From: Zhouia spongiae
GTDB lineage: Bacteria; Bacteroidota; Bacteroidia; Flavobacteriales; Flavobacteriaceae
Length of the DNA stretch: 64,000 bases
Direction of reading: 5' to 3'
NCBI RefSeq assembly: GCF_022760175.1
Contig: NZ_CP094326.1
Span: 2,344,804-2,408,803, forward strand
Below are positions 17,043-26,178 of this stretch, piece after piece; within the stretch, counting starts at the first letter, position 1; the number at the start of each line of letters is the position of its first letter. The position numbers and the translations under genes were made by a program. The notes under the pieces are model-generated. The model made no database searches. It had not been told where the DNA came from and saw only the letters and a list, made by a program, of their open reading frames with translations.

Positions 17043-18485
17043 ATGAAGAAAATACGATTTAAAAAATTCCTGAGCTTGTTATTCCTATGTGTCATCGTTG
17101 GCCATAGTCAAAATCAAACCAAAAATAGCAACCAGACATTGAAGTATGGAGCCGAACGGATAGGGAAACGTACCGACAGGCATATGGAGCATTGGCGTAA
17201 CTATGGTTTAGGACAGTTTATCCATTGGGGTGTTTATGCAATACCGGGAGGGCACTGGAAAGGAAAATATTATCCCGGAGCTGCCGAATGGATTCGATCG
17301 TGGAAAGAAATGCCGAAAGAGGCATATGACGAGCTGTATAAGCAATTTAACCCGAAACAGTTTAACGCAAAAGCATGGGCAAGACAGGCAAAAGACATGG
17401 GAGCTAAATACGTTATCATAACCACAAAGCATCACGACGGCTTCTGTTTATGGCCAAGTGAATTTACCGATTATACCATAGCAAATACGCCTTATAAAAG
17501 AGATATTATAAAACAGCTGGTCGAGGCTTATGATGAAGCAGGAGTAGATGTGTATCTTTACTTTTCAATAATTGATTGGAATCACCCGGGTTATCGGGCG
17601 AAAATTGAAACGGAAGAAGATAGAGTAGCATATGATGGTTTTAAAGAATTTACCAGAAAGCAGTTGTTGGAACTGCTCGAATTATATCCCCAAACCAAAG
17701 GTTTGTGGTTCGACGGTACCTGGGATAGTGCATGGAAAGAACAGGCAGCCTATGTGTCGGATCTGGATAAAGAACTGAGGGCAATGATCCCGGGGCTAAT
17801 TATTGGCAGCCGTTTTCGTCCGGATGATTTTGGGAACAGGCATTTTGATGCTAATGGCAATATGATGGGAGATTATGAGCAGGGATGGGAGCGAAAAATG
17901 CCAAATACTATCGAAGAAGTACACGGAAATGATTGGGATTGTGTGATGACAGTCCCGGAAAATCAATGGGGATATCATTCCGATTGGCGGGGACATGTAA
18001 AAACAAGTAATGAGCTTATAGAGATGCTGGTAAAAGCAGTCTCCCTGGGAGGGAATTTTGTCCTGAACTTCGGCCCGGATGGAAATGGAAGTATAAGAGA
18101 AGAGGAAACAACGATAGCGGCAGAAATAGGAGAGTGGATGAACAGCAATGCAACAGTGATATATAACTGTGGTCACCTTCCGTGGGAAAAGCAGGATTGG
18201 GGATATTATACCGTCAACAGGAAAACGAATGAAAAATATATGGTGATATTTAATCATCCCATATCGGGAATGTATAAAATACAGACACCTGATAAAATAA
18301 AAATCCGGAAAGCCTATTTGCTTGAAAACCCTTCCGGGGAACTAAATATAGAGGCCTGTGGAGAGAATAAGTTTATAGTTCATTACCGATCCTCTCAAAA
18401 ACAGACGAAACCCGTAGTTATAGTCATTAAAACGGATGACAATTCCGGAGATCCGGGTATCAGATATCAAAAACCTAAAATCTAG
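17043..18485 (+). CDS. GH29 alpha-L-fucosidase
   Basis: This 480-residue secreted enzyme has a signal peptide ending near residue 22. Family features are GQFIHWGVYAIPGG (about 57-70), TKHHDGFCLW (128-137), the nucleophile Asp224 in GLWFDGTWD, and a C-terminal beta-sandwich. It should release alpha-linked L-fucose or a related sugar such as L-galactose from the glycan. It lies in a tight run sulfatase-GH29-sulfatase, so fucosyl branches are probably removed alongside desulfation. The distance to the following gene is eight bases. Confidence 0.92.
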   Translation: MKKIRFKKFLSLLFLCVIVGHSQNQTKNSNQTLKYGAERIGKRTDRHMEHWRNYGLGQFIHWGVYAIPGGHWKGKYYPGAAEWIRSWKEMPKEAYDELYKQFNPKQFNAKAWARQAKDMGAKYVIITTKHHDGFCLWPSEFTDYTIANTPYKRDIIKQLVEAYDEAGVDVYLYFSIIDWNHPGYRAKIETEEDRVAYDGFKEFTRKQLLELLELYPQTKGLWFDGTWDSAWKEQAAYVSDLDKELRAMIPGLIIGSRFRPDDFGNRHFDANGNMMGDYEQGWERKMPNTIEEVHGNDWDCVMTVPENQWGYHSDWRGHVKTSNELIEMLVKAVSLGGNFVLNFGPDGNGSIREEETTIAAEIGEWMNSNATVIYNCGHLPWEKQDWGYYTVNRKTNEKYMVIFNHPISGMYKIQTPDKIKIRKAYLLENPSGELNIEACGENKFIVHYRSSQKQTKPVVIVIKTDDNSGDPGIRYQKPKI

Positions 18486-18493
18486 ATAAGGAA

Positions 18494-20029
18494 ATGAAAA
18501 AGTATACCTTTTATCTTTTAATATTCATATTATTAACCGGTCTTAGCTGTTCTGAAAAAGTCGGAAAAAATGAAGGCGATCAACAGCCAAATATCGTATT
18601 TATTATGAGTGACGATCATTCATATCAGACATTAAGTGCCTATGACGATCGTTATATCCATACTCCGAACCTCGATAGAATAGCAGAAGAAGGAGTTGTT
18701 TTTACCAATAGTTTTGTCAGTAATTCTATTTGCGGGCCCAGCCGGGCTGTGATGCTAACGGGAAAACACAGTCATATGAACGGGCAGATAGATAATTTTA
18801 CAACTTTTGACAACACCCAGCCAAATTTTGCCAAGTACCTGCAAAGTGCAGGATATCAAACGTCTCTTGTGGGGAAGTGGCATCTAAAAAGTAATCCGAC
18901 CGGTTTCGATAATTGGGAAGTTCTTATCGGTCAGGGGAATTACTATAATTCTACCTTTATTGAAAATGGGGTTAAAAAAGCTTCACAGGGTTATGTAACG
19001 GATGTGATTACTGATAAGGCTATCAAATGGCTGGATAACAGAAAAAAAGATCAACCCTTTTGTTTGCTGGTACACCATAAAGCAGCTCACAGAATATGGC
19101 AGCCTAATATAACAATGCTTGATTCTTTATCAGAAAATGAATATGAAATTCCGGAAAACTTCTTTGATGACTATAAGGGGAGGAAAGCTGCCAAACTGAA
19201 TAAGATGAGTATTATTAAAGACATGGATCTTGTTTATGATCTTAAAATGAATGACGATTCCATACAGAGTAAGTACAGGAAAGGGTATCTCAATATGTAT
19301 AATTTGATGACTCCCGAACAAAAAGAAATTTGGGATGCTTATTATACACCCATATTAAAACAATTTAAAGAAGCAGGTTTAACAGACGATGAACTGGCTA
19401 TTTGGAAATATCAGCGCTATATGAATGATTATCTGAAAGTTATCCGTTCGCTGGATGATAATGTAGGAAGGTTGTTGGATTATTTAGATAAACAGGAACT
19501 CAAAGATAATACATTGGTTGTCTATACTTCCGATCAGGGGTTTTATATGGGCGAACACGGTTGGTTCGATAAAAGGTATATGTATGAGCAATCGTTGCGA
19601 ACTCCTTTATTGATGCGTTTTCCCGAAAGAATTAAAACCTCAGGAACTGTGACTCAAATGGTACAGAATATAGACTATGCACCTACCTTTTTAGATTTTG
19701 CAGGAATAGATATTCCGGATGATATGCAGGGAATGTCCGTAAAACCTCTGTTAACCGGAAAAGAAATAAACTGGAGGGATGCTATTTATTATCAATACTA
19801 CGAATCACCAAACGAACACGGAGTAAAAAAACATTACGGAATCCGGACAGACAGATATAAATTAATTCATTTTTATGAAGATATGGATGAATGGGAGCTA
19901 TATGACTTACAAACAGATCCGGATGAAATGAAAAACTTATACGGAAATGAGAAACACCAATCATTAATCAAAGATTTAAAAGAGAGGCTTGAGAATTTGC
20001 AAAAGCAGTATAAAGTCAATACTTACTAA
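18494..20029 (+). CDS. S1-family sulfatase 3 (lipoprotein)
   Basis: Lipoprotein of 511 residues (lipobox GLSC, Cys19) with Asp40-Asp41 (IMSDDHSYQ) and formylglycine motif CGPSR (Cys80). The C-terminal half has YTSDQGFYMGEHGWFDKRYM and later GIRTDRYKLIHFY. It strongly resembles sulfatase 4 (30638-32233) in layout and motifs, so the two look like paralogues acting on related sulfates. The N-acetylglucosamine-6-sulfatase-like group is the nearest family I recognise, but the substrate here need not be an amino sugar. Confidence 0.92.
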   Translation: MKKYTFYLLIFILLTGLSCSEKVGKNEGDQQPNIVFIMSDDHSYQTLSAYDDRYIHTPNLDRIAEEGVVFTNSFVSNSICGPSRAVMLTGKHSHMNGQIDNFTTFDNTQPNFAKYLQSAGYQTSLVGKWHLKSNPTGFDNWEVLIGQGNYYNSTFIENGVKKASQGYVTDVITDKAIKWLDNRKKDQPFCLLVHHKAAHRIWQPNITMLDSLSENEYEIPENFFDDYKGRKAAKLNKMSIIKDMDLVYDLKMNDDSIQSKYRKGYLNMYNLMTPEQKEIWDAYYTPILKQFKEAGLTDDELAIWKYQRYMNDYLKVIRSLDDNVGRLLDYLDKQELKDNTLVVYTSDQGFYMGEHGWFDKRYMYEQSLRTPLLMRFPERIKTSGTVTQMVQNIDYAPTFLDFAGIDIPDDMQGMSVKPLLTGKEINWRDAIYYQYYESPNEHGVKKHYGIRTDRYKLIHFYEDMDEWELYDLQTDPDEMKNLYGNEKHQSLIKDLKERLENLQKQYKVNTY

Positions 20030-20039
20030 GGCTATATTT

Positions 20040-21158
20040 ATGAGAAAGCAAATAAATATAAAAGCATATATTCTTTTTACAGGGATCGTTGCGATGGCTT
20101 TAAGCATGGGGTGCAAGACAGAAAGTAAAAAAAAGCAAATAAAAGAAGTTTTAGAAGTAGATGTAAATCTCGGAGCAATGATCCAGCCTATACCCGAATA
20201 TGCTGTACATAAAGACTCCGGGTACAATGTATGGGGAGGGAGTGTAGTAAAGTCTGAAGATGGCACCTACCATATGTTCTATGCACGCTGGCCGTATAGA
20301 ACCGGATTTCAGGGATGGTTGAAAGATTCGGATATAGCGTATGCAACCGCAGCTTCTGCAACGGGACCTTATACTTTCAAAAAAGTTTTACTGACGGGTT
20401 TTGGAAAAGGGCATTGGAATGAAGAAGCTGCACATAACCCGCATATAAAGAAGTTTGATAATAAATATTACCTTTATTTTATATCTCATAAAAAAGAAGA
20501 CTTGGGGCTCAGCGATTGGATGAACCATATATTTACACAGCGAATTGGTGTGGCCATAGCCGATAACCCGGCCGGACCATGGGAGGTGCTTCCTGAACCG
20601 TTAATAGATTATCAGGAGGGAAAACCTGCTCATGGATATATGGTGAATCCGAGTGTGGTGAAAACTCCTGAAGGTAAGTATTTAATGATGTTTAAAGCAC
20701 GTAAACCCGGGGCTGAAAAATCAGGAAAGTTTGATCCTATCCATTGTTTGGCTGTATCCGACAGCCCTGCCGGACCATTTACCATAGCAGAGGAGACCCT
20801 GCTTACAGAAGCAACAGCTGAAGACCCCTATGTCTGGTATCAAAACCGGAAGTATTATGCCGTGGTTAAAGATATGTACGCGAAATATACTGGGCATAAA
20901 TCATTGGCGCTGTTTCAGTCTGAAGATGGACTGAATTGGAAGCCGTCAGAGAATATACTGGTGTCAAAAACGGAAATCGTTTGGGAAGGAGGAGACACTA
21001 CAAAAGTAAAGAACTTGGAACGCCCGCAAATTTTGTTTGATGAAAAAGGAAACCCTGAAGTCCTTTTTTGTGCAGTAAGAGAGTTTGATACAGAAGGAAA
21101 TGACCCGAAGCCAACATACAATGTACATATACCACTTAAAAACGAGCTAAAACAATAA
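20040..21158 (+). CDS. Five-bladed beta-propeller glycosidase-like lipoprotein (GH43/GH117-like)
   Basis: The ATG at 20040 gives a lipoprotein signal with lipobox SMGC (Cys about 23); a longer frame overlaps the sulfatase end. The 372-residue protein contains repeated propeller-type blades: GGSVVKSEDGTYHMFYARW, then IAYATAASATGPYTF, NPHIKKFDNKYYLYFI, NPSVVKTPEGKYLMMF and EDPYVWYQNRKYYAVV. These fit clan GH-F style glycosidases. Catalytic acids cannot be assigned with certainty. It lies in the sulfatase cluster and probably cleaves an exo-linkage of the same glycan. Confidence 0.7.
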   Translation: MRKQINIKAYILFTGIVAMALSMGCKTESKKKQIKEVLEVDVNLGAMIQPIPEYAVHKDSGYNVWGGSVVKSEDGTYHMFYARWPYRTGFQGWLKDSDIAYATAASATGPYTFKKVLLTGFGKGHWNEEAAHNPHIKKFDNKYYLYFISHKKEDLGLSDWMNHIFTQRIGVAIADNPAGPWEVLPEPLIDYQEGKPAHGYMVNPSVVKTPEGKYLMMFKARKPGAEKSGKFDPIHCLAVSDSPAGPFTIAEETLLTEATAEDPYVWYQNRKYYAVVKDMYAKYTGHKSLALFQSEDGLNWKPSENILVSKTEIVWEGGDTTKVKNLERPQILFDEKGNPEVLFCAVREFDTEGNDPKPTYNVHIPLKNELKQ

Positions 21159-21160
21159 GA

Positions 21161-21253
21161 ATGAAATTAAAACGAAGGTTACTGGTTTTTTCCCTTTTTA
21201 TAATCGTTTTGGAAGCGGGTTTTATAATTCATTTACAATCGGAAATCATTTAA
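21161..21253 (+). CDS. Possible 30-residue membrane peptide
   Basis: An ATG two bases after the preceding stop opens a 30-codon frame. The peptide starts MKLKRRLLVFSLFIIVLEAG and has a basic N-terminus followed by one hydrophobic stretch, like a lone signal anchor. It sits in a tight gene run and ends 11 bases before the metallophosphoesterase. It may be a real small protein, a coupling ORF or the relic of a lost secreted gene; there is no homology evidence. Confidence 0.3.
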   Translation: MKLKRRLLVFSLFIIVLEAGFIIHLQSEII

Positions 21254-21264
21254 AATTTAAACAC

Positions 21265-22533
21265 GTGAAAGATTCAAAAAAAGGAACAGACAGAAGGAAT
21301 TTTATAAAGAATGTTACTACTGTTTCAATAGCCGGTGCTGCATTTACGTTCGTTCCTTTATGGAGCAATACAGGAAATACGGAAGAAAGTGAAGATGAAG
21401 TAGGGTTTAAATCGCCACCTTTATTAACCAATATAGATTCGGATAGAATAGAAATAGTGGTTGTTCCAAAAGGATATTCAACAGCCTGGGTAGAATATGG
21501 AACGACAAGTAAGCTCGGATTTCGTTCAACCGGGGCTCATAATGGTATGTTGCCTGCATCGGACCGCGTGTTAAGATTTAAATTAATAGATCTGGAACCA
21601 GGAGTGACCTATTTTTTCAGGGTACATCTAAGTAAGATTACCTATAAGAACAATTATGCTCACAAGCAGGTAGACAGCATTAAAAGTGAACTATTGCATT
21701 TTAAAACCCTTAACAGTGAAGCAGAAACAGCTACTTTTGCTTGTTGGAACGACACGCATGAGAACGAAGAAACCCTGCTACGTTTGGTAGCGATGTTAAA
21801 AGAACAGCAGCCGGACTTTCTTTTATGGAATGGAGACATTACCAACAATATATTTAACGAAGAACAGATTATAGACCAGTTTTTTAAGCATGGAAGTCAG
21901 GCTTCTTCATTGGCTGTACCCTTAATGCTTTCAAGGGGTAATCACGATGTCAGGGGTAGGGATGCCAGGTGTTTGGAAAGCTACTTGGCCGGGCCTGGCG
22001 GCAGTTATTATTACGGATTTCGTCAAGGGCCACTTTCGTGTATTGTATTGGATACGGGAGAAGATAAACCCGACAATCATGATGCCTATGCAGGATTACT
22101 CGATTTTGAAAAATTCAGGACAGAACAAGCACAATGGCTGGAAAAAACAATAAGTGAATCGTGGTTTGCCGATGCCCCTTTTAGAATTGTGTTTACACAT
22201 ATCCCATTGGTATGGGATGCTGAAGTTCCTGAGCAATGGCCTGCCATATGGGGTGTAGAGGGACATAAGGGCTGGATCTGCCAAGACGGGTATGATAAGT
22301 GGAACGATCTCCTGGTTAAAGGAAAAGTACAACTTGTTATTTCAGGACATACCCATAGGCATGCCTACTTTCCGCCCAATAACATGCATCCATATGGACA
22401 ACTGATAGGCGGTGGTCCCAAGCCTGAAGCGGCAACGTGTATACTCGGACAGGTTACCGATAGTAAGTTAACCGTAAAAATGCTTGGTTTGGATGGTAGT
22501 GTCTTGGAAAAGTTGGAGTTTGATTCGTTTTAA
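21265..22533 (+). CDS. Tat-exported metallophosphoesterase
   Basis: The start is GTG (21265). The N-terminus carries a twin-arginine signal (DRRNFIK followed by a hydrophobic segment), so the 422-residue protein is likely exported folded. A fibronectin-like N-terminal part (about 45-155) precedes a calcineurin-like phosphoesterase domain with WNDTHENEE, WNGDIT, SRGNHDVRG, VFTHIPLVW and ISGHTHRH, the full set of metal-ligand motifs. It resembles purple-acid-phosphatase-like proteins. It closes the cluster, with a terminator about 125 bases downstream. Its role in glycan use is unclear; phosphate removal is the only supported activity. Confidence 0.85.
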   Translation: MKDSKKGTDRRNFIKNVTTVSIAGAAFTFVPLWSNTGNTEESEDEVGFKSPPLLTNIDSDRIEIVVVPKGYSTAWVEYGTTSKLGFRSTGAHNGMLPASDRVLRFKLIDLEPGVTYFFRVHLSKITYKNNYAHKQVDSIKSELLHFKTLNSEAETATFACWNDTHENEETLLRLVAMLKEQQPDFLLWNGDITNNIFNEEQIIDQFFKHGSQASSLAVPLMLSRGNHDVRGRDARCLESYLAGPGGSYYYGFRQGPLSCIVLDTGEDKPDNHDAYAGLLDFEKFRTEQAQWLEKTISESWFADAPFRIVFTHIPLVWDAEVPEQWPAIWGVEGHKGWICQDGYDKWNDLLVKGKVQLVISGHTHRHAYFPPNNMHPYGQLIGGGPKPEAATCILGQVTDSKLTVKMLGLDGSVLEKLEFDSF

Positions 22534-22658
22534 TATCCGATGCTTATTCTTGTGAAATATTCCTTAAGAATTTCATCCGGGGACTTGTATCTTTTTTAGA
22601 ATTTGTACCTCATATGTAAATATTGAGGTAATTCCTTCAACTTTTTAAGTTAATCAAG

Positions 22659-22683
22659 ACCCCGGAATTATCGGGGTTTTCCC
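22659..22683 (+). terminator. Intrinsic terminator after the metallophosphoesterase
   Basis: ACCCCG (22659-22664) pairs with CGGGGT (22672-22677) followed by TTTTCCC. It is preceded by TTTTTAAGTTAATC, related to the motif in the candidate small RNA at 3464-3552. The 22534-22979 gap also holds two operators and a possible leader ORF, listed separately. Confidence 0.7.
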
Positions 22684-22727
22684 ATTAATTTTAATTATTA
22701 ATAGCTAATATTATTTTAATTTAACAA

Positions 22728-22741
22728 TACAATCGTTTGTA
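22728..22741. promoter_or_regulatory. LacI-type operator, site 4 (distal, susC 2)
   Basis: TACAATCGTTTGTA, one base from the perfect palindrome. The last TA starts a near-consensus -7 box TATTATTG (22740-22747). An ATG follows 81 bases after the operator start, matching the 83-base spacing at susC 1. Confidence 0.85.
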
Positions 22742-22808
22742 TTATTGGGTTAGTTTTATTAACATTGTATGAATCATTAATTTTTTATTAACCAAAATTG
22801 AATAGATT

Positions 22809-22910
22809 ATGAAAAAAGGGAGTACAAATTTTTCAAAATCCACATCTAAACCCATTATTAATAGTGATAATGTTTTTTATACAAACAGGCATCTTTTATT
22901 TGAAACATAA
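22809..22910 (+). CDS. Possible 33-residue leader ORF or susC relic between two operators
   Basis: The frame starts ATG AAA AAA and encodes a short non-hydrophobic peptide beginning MKKGSTNFSKSTSKPI. Upstream spacing and leader content (operator, -7 box, AACCAA at 22790-22795, ATG) copy the susC layout, so it looks like a genuine initiation region. It ends two bases before operator site 5. It may be a leader peptide or the remnant of an older operon start; function is unknown. Confidence 0.3.
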   Translation: MKKGSTNFSKSTSKPIINSDNVFYTNRHLLFET

Positions 22911-22911
22911 A

Positions 22912-22925
22912 TACAATCGATTGTA
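22912..22925. promoter_or_regulatory. LacI-type operator, site 5 (proximal, susC 2)
   Basis: Perfect palindrome TACAATCGATTGTA, 184 bases after site 4 and 68 bases before the susC ATG. Its last TA begins the near-consensus -7 box TATTTATG (22924-22931). Confidence 0.88.
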
Positions 22926-22979
22926 TTTATGGATGATTCATTATTAATTGTACACAATAAAATTAACCAACTAACAATT

Positions 22980-25900
22980 ATGAGAAAAATTTTAATGAAT
23001 AGCTTGAGCTTGTCTCAAAGCCGGGGCTTATTATTTGTTCTGTTTTTGAGTGTATTCATTGTGCCTCTTTGGAGTATGAAGGTTTTAGCTCAAGAGGTAG
23101 TTACCGGAGTTGTCACTTCGCCTGACGGTGTGCCGTTAGTAGGAGTTTCTGTAGTTGCTTTAGGAACCTCTACGGGAACTTCTACCGATTTTGACGGTAA
23201 TTATAGCATACAGTTAACAACTAATAATAGTGTCCTGGAGTTTTCATACATCGGGATGAAGACCAAAAAAATTACAGTGGGAGAACGAAGAGTCCTGAAT
23301 GTCCAGTTGGAAGAAGACATGGGCGCATTGGATGAAGTTGTTGTTGTCGGGTTTGGCACTCAAAAGAAAGAGAGTATGGTATCTTCTATTACAACCATAG
23401 ATCCGGAAGAACTTAAAGTACCTTCGAGCAATTTAACTACAGCACTTTCAGGACGAGTAGCCGGAATGATAGCATACCAACGCAGTGGAGAACCCGGTTT
23501 GGACAATGCAGAATTCTTTATCAGAGGGGTAACTACATTCGGCTATAAGGTTGATCCTTTAATTTTAATAGATAATGTGGAGGTTACAACAACCGATCTG
23601 GCCCGTTTGGTACCCGATGATATAGCGAGCTTTTCCATCTTAAAAGATGCAACGGCTACGGCAATTTATGGGGCCCGAGGAGCCAATGGAGTTATTTTAA
23701 TAACAACCAAACAAGGGAAAGAGGGACCGGCAAAACTTAATTTCAGATATGAAACTTCGGTTTCCGCACCAATACGTGAAGTAGAATTAGCAGATGCCGT
23801 AACATATATGCGTTTGCATAGAGAAGCAACTTCTACGAGAGATCCATTAGCTGATCAGGCATATTCACTTTCTAAAATTGAAGGAACAATAGCCGGAACA
23901 GACCCGTATTTATATCCTTCCGTAGATTGGAGAGATGACCTTATTAACGACGTAACTATCAATCAGAGAATAAATATGAGTATTTCGGGAGGTGGTAAAA
24001 TAGCGCGGTATATGGTTTCTGGAGCATTCAACCACGATAGCGGAATACTGAAAGTACCGAAAGAGAATGATTTTAATAACAATATCAGTCTTAAAACATA
24101 TTCGTTACGTTCAAACGTTAATATTGATCTGAGCAGTACTACAGAAATGATCGTAAGGCTTAACGGATCTTTCGATGATTATATAGGACCTTTAAGCGGA
24201 GGGCAACAGGTGTATAGGAATATAATGAGAACTTCTCCTGCACGTTTTGCTCCTTTTTATCCGAAAGGGACAGATCAAAGGTATATAAATCATATACTGT
24301 TTGGTAACGACGGTACAGGTGATTACCTGAATCCGTATGCAGACCTTGTAAAAGGATATCGTGAATATTCAAGATCAAGAATGCTGGCTCAGTTAGAATT
24401 GAAACAAGATCTTGGTTTTATTACTGAAGGGTTAAACTTTAGGGGGCTTATAAACACAACGCGAAACTCATTTTTTGATGTTCGAAGAGAATACATTCCG
24501 TTTTATTATAAAATGTTGGGAACAGATTTCTTCACCGGAGAGTACGTTTATGAAACTTTAAATAAGGAAGAAGGAAGAGAGTATCTGGATTATAACAGGG
24601 GAGGGACAGAAGTTGGAACGACTACATATATGGAAGCGGCACTTAATTACGAAAGAACATTTAACAAGAAGCATACGCTAAGTGGTTTGTTAGTGTATAT
24701 ACTGAGAAACCGGCTTAGCAATCAAGGGTCGACGTTGCAGGAATCACTGCCTTTTAGAAACTTAGGGCTTTCAGGAAGAGCTACTTACGGATACGACAAT
24801 CGTTATTTTGCTGAATTCAATTTTGGATATAACGGGTCAGAACGCTTCCATAAAGACAACCGATTTGGTTTTTTTCCGTCGGTAGGGGCAGCATGGAGTG
24901 TATCTAATGAATCATTTTGGGAACCGGTTAAGCCCTATATTGATAAGTTAAAGGTAAGAGGAAGTTACGGAATCGTTGGAAATGATGCTGTCGGCGGTAA
25001 TAATGACCGTTTTCAATACATATCGGAAGTTAATATGAATAATTCTGGTAGGGGGTTTACCTTTGGAACCGATAGAGGGAACTATAAAAGCGGAATTACG
25101 GTAAACAGATATCCTAATCCTAGTATTACCTGGGAAAAGGCATATAAAAGTAATTTGGCTTTAGAACTGGGGTTTTTTAACAAGGTCGATATTACTGCAG
25201 AAGTATTTAAAGAGCATAGAAAGAATATCTTCATGCGAAGGGGGGATGTGCCTGCCACCATGGGTTTGTCTGCAAGCATATTTGCAAATATTGGGGAAGC
25301 GACCTCAGAAGGTGTAGACATACAATTTAATTATGACCATGCTTTTGGAAATGGATTATGGATTCAGGGGATGGGGAATTTCACCTATGCTACAAGTGAA
25401 TTTAAGGTTTATGAAGAGCCTGTTTATGCCAACGAACCATGGAAAAGCAGGGTAGGACTTAGTTTAAGACAGCAGTGGGGTTATATAGCCGAACGCCTGT
25501 TTATAGATGATGAGGAAGTATTGAATTCTCCGGAACAAATTTTTGGTAATCAAATAGATGTGGCTAGAGGCGGTGATATCAAGTATTTTGATGTTAATAA
25601 CGATGGAAGGATAACAGAACTCGACCAGGTCCCTATCGGATATCCTACTACTCCTGAAATAATATACGGTTTCGGGTTATCTTCCGGATATAAAGGATTT
25701 GATTTTTCCGTATTCTTTCAGGGGTCGGCCAGATCTTCATTCTGGATAGATCCTTCTGCAACCTCTCCTTTTGCTTCATATCAGTATAATAATTCGGATA
25801 ATTCAGGAAAAGTGCTCGAAAACCAATTGCTACAGGTGTATGCAGATAGTCATTGGTCTGAGGATAATAAGGACCTATATGCGCTTTGGCCGCGATTGAG

Positions 25901-26168
25901 TACGACACACGTAATAAATAACGAACAGCGCAGTACCTGGTTTATGAGGGACGGCCAATTTTTAAGGTTGAAACAACTGGAGTTTGGATATTCTATTCCT
26001 GAAAATGCCATAGAGAAGATAGGGCTTAAAAGTTTACGTTTTTATGCTAATGGGACTAACCTGCTAACCTTCTCTAAATTTAAATTATGGGATGTGGAAA
26101 TGGCCGGAAATGGTTTGGGATATCCGATTCAAAGGGTAATTAATTTTGGTGTTAATGCTTCATTATAA
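22980..26168 (+). CDS. susC: SusC-like TonB-dependent outer-membrane transporter 2
   Basis: The start at 22980 is preferred over an in-frame ATG at 22929, because the latter lies inside the -7 promoter region. The product has 1062 residues: signal peptide ending VLAQE (about residue 39), carboxypeptidase-regulatory-like domain (about 41-112), signature LDEVVVVGFGTQKK (118-131), plug and barrel. It differs clearly from SusC 1 in sequence, so the two systems probably import different oligosaccharides of the same glycan. Regulation is by paired operators upstream. susD 2 starts 10 bases after its stop. Confidence 0.94.
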   Translation: MRKILMNSLSLSQSRGLLFVLFLSVFIVPLWSMKVLAQEVVTGVVTSPDGVPLVGVSVVALGTSTGTSTDFDGNYSIQLTTNNSVLEFSYIGMKTKKITVGERRVLNVQLEEDMGALDEVVVVGFGTQKKESMVSSITTIDPEELKVPSSNLTTALSGRVAGMIAYQRSGEPGLDNAEFFIRGVTTFGYKVDPLILIDNVEVTTTDLARLVPDDIASFSILKDATATAIYGARGANGVILITTKQGKEGPAKLNFRYETSVSAPIREVELADAVTYMRLHREATSTRDPLADQAYSLSKIEGTIAGTDPYLYPSVDWRDDLINDVTINQRINMSISGGGKIARYMVSGAFNHDSGILKVPKENDFNNNISLKTYSLRSNVNIDLSSTTEMIVRLNGSFDDYIGPLSGGQQVYRNIMRTSPARFAPFYPKGTDQRYINHILFGNDGTGDYLNPYADLVKGYREYSRSRMLAQLELKQDLGFITEGLNFRGLINTTRNSFFDVRREYIPFYYKMLGTDFFTGEYVYETLNKEEGREYLDYNRGGTEVGTTTYMEAALNYERTFNKKHTLSGLLVYILRNRLSNQGSTLQESLPFRNLGLSGRATYGYDNRYFAEFNFGYNGSERFHKDNRFGFFPSVGAAWSVSNESFWEPVKPYIDKLKVRGSYGIVGNDAVGGNNDRFQYISEVNMNNSGRGFTFGTDRGNYKSGITVNRYPNPSITWEKAYKSNLALELGFFNKVDITAEVFKEHRKNIFMRRGDVPATMGLSASIFANIGEATSEGVDIQFNYDHAFGNGLWIQGMGNFTYATSEFKVYEEPVYANEPWKSRVGLSLRQQWGYIAERLFIDDEEVLNSPEQIFGNQIDVARGGDIKYFDVNNDGRITELDQVPIGYPTTPEIIYGFGLSSGYKGFDFSVFFQGSARSSFWIDPSATSPFASYQYNNSDNSGKVLENQLLQVYADSHWSEDNKDLYALWPRLSTTHVINNEQRSTWFMRDGQFLRLKQLEFGYSIPENAIEKIGLKSLRFYANGTNLLTFSKFKLWDVEMAGNGLGYPIQRVINFGVNASL

Positions 26169-26178
26169 AATAACTGGA

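Noticed and set aside
22929-22979. ATG at 22929 as the start of susC 2
   Set aside because: It lies within or directly behind the -7 box next to operator site 5, so it would not be transcribed with a normal start; the signal peptide begins at 22980.
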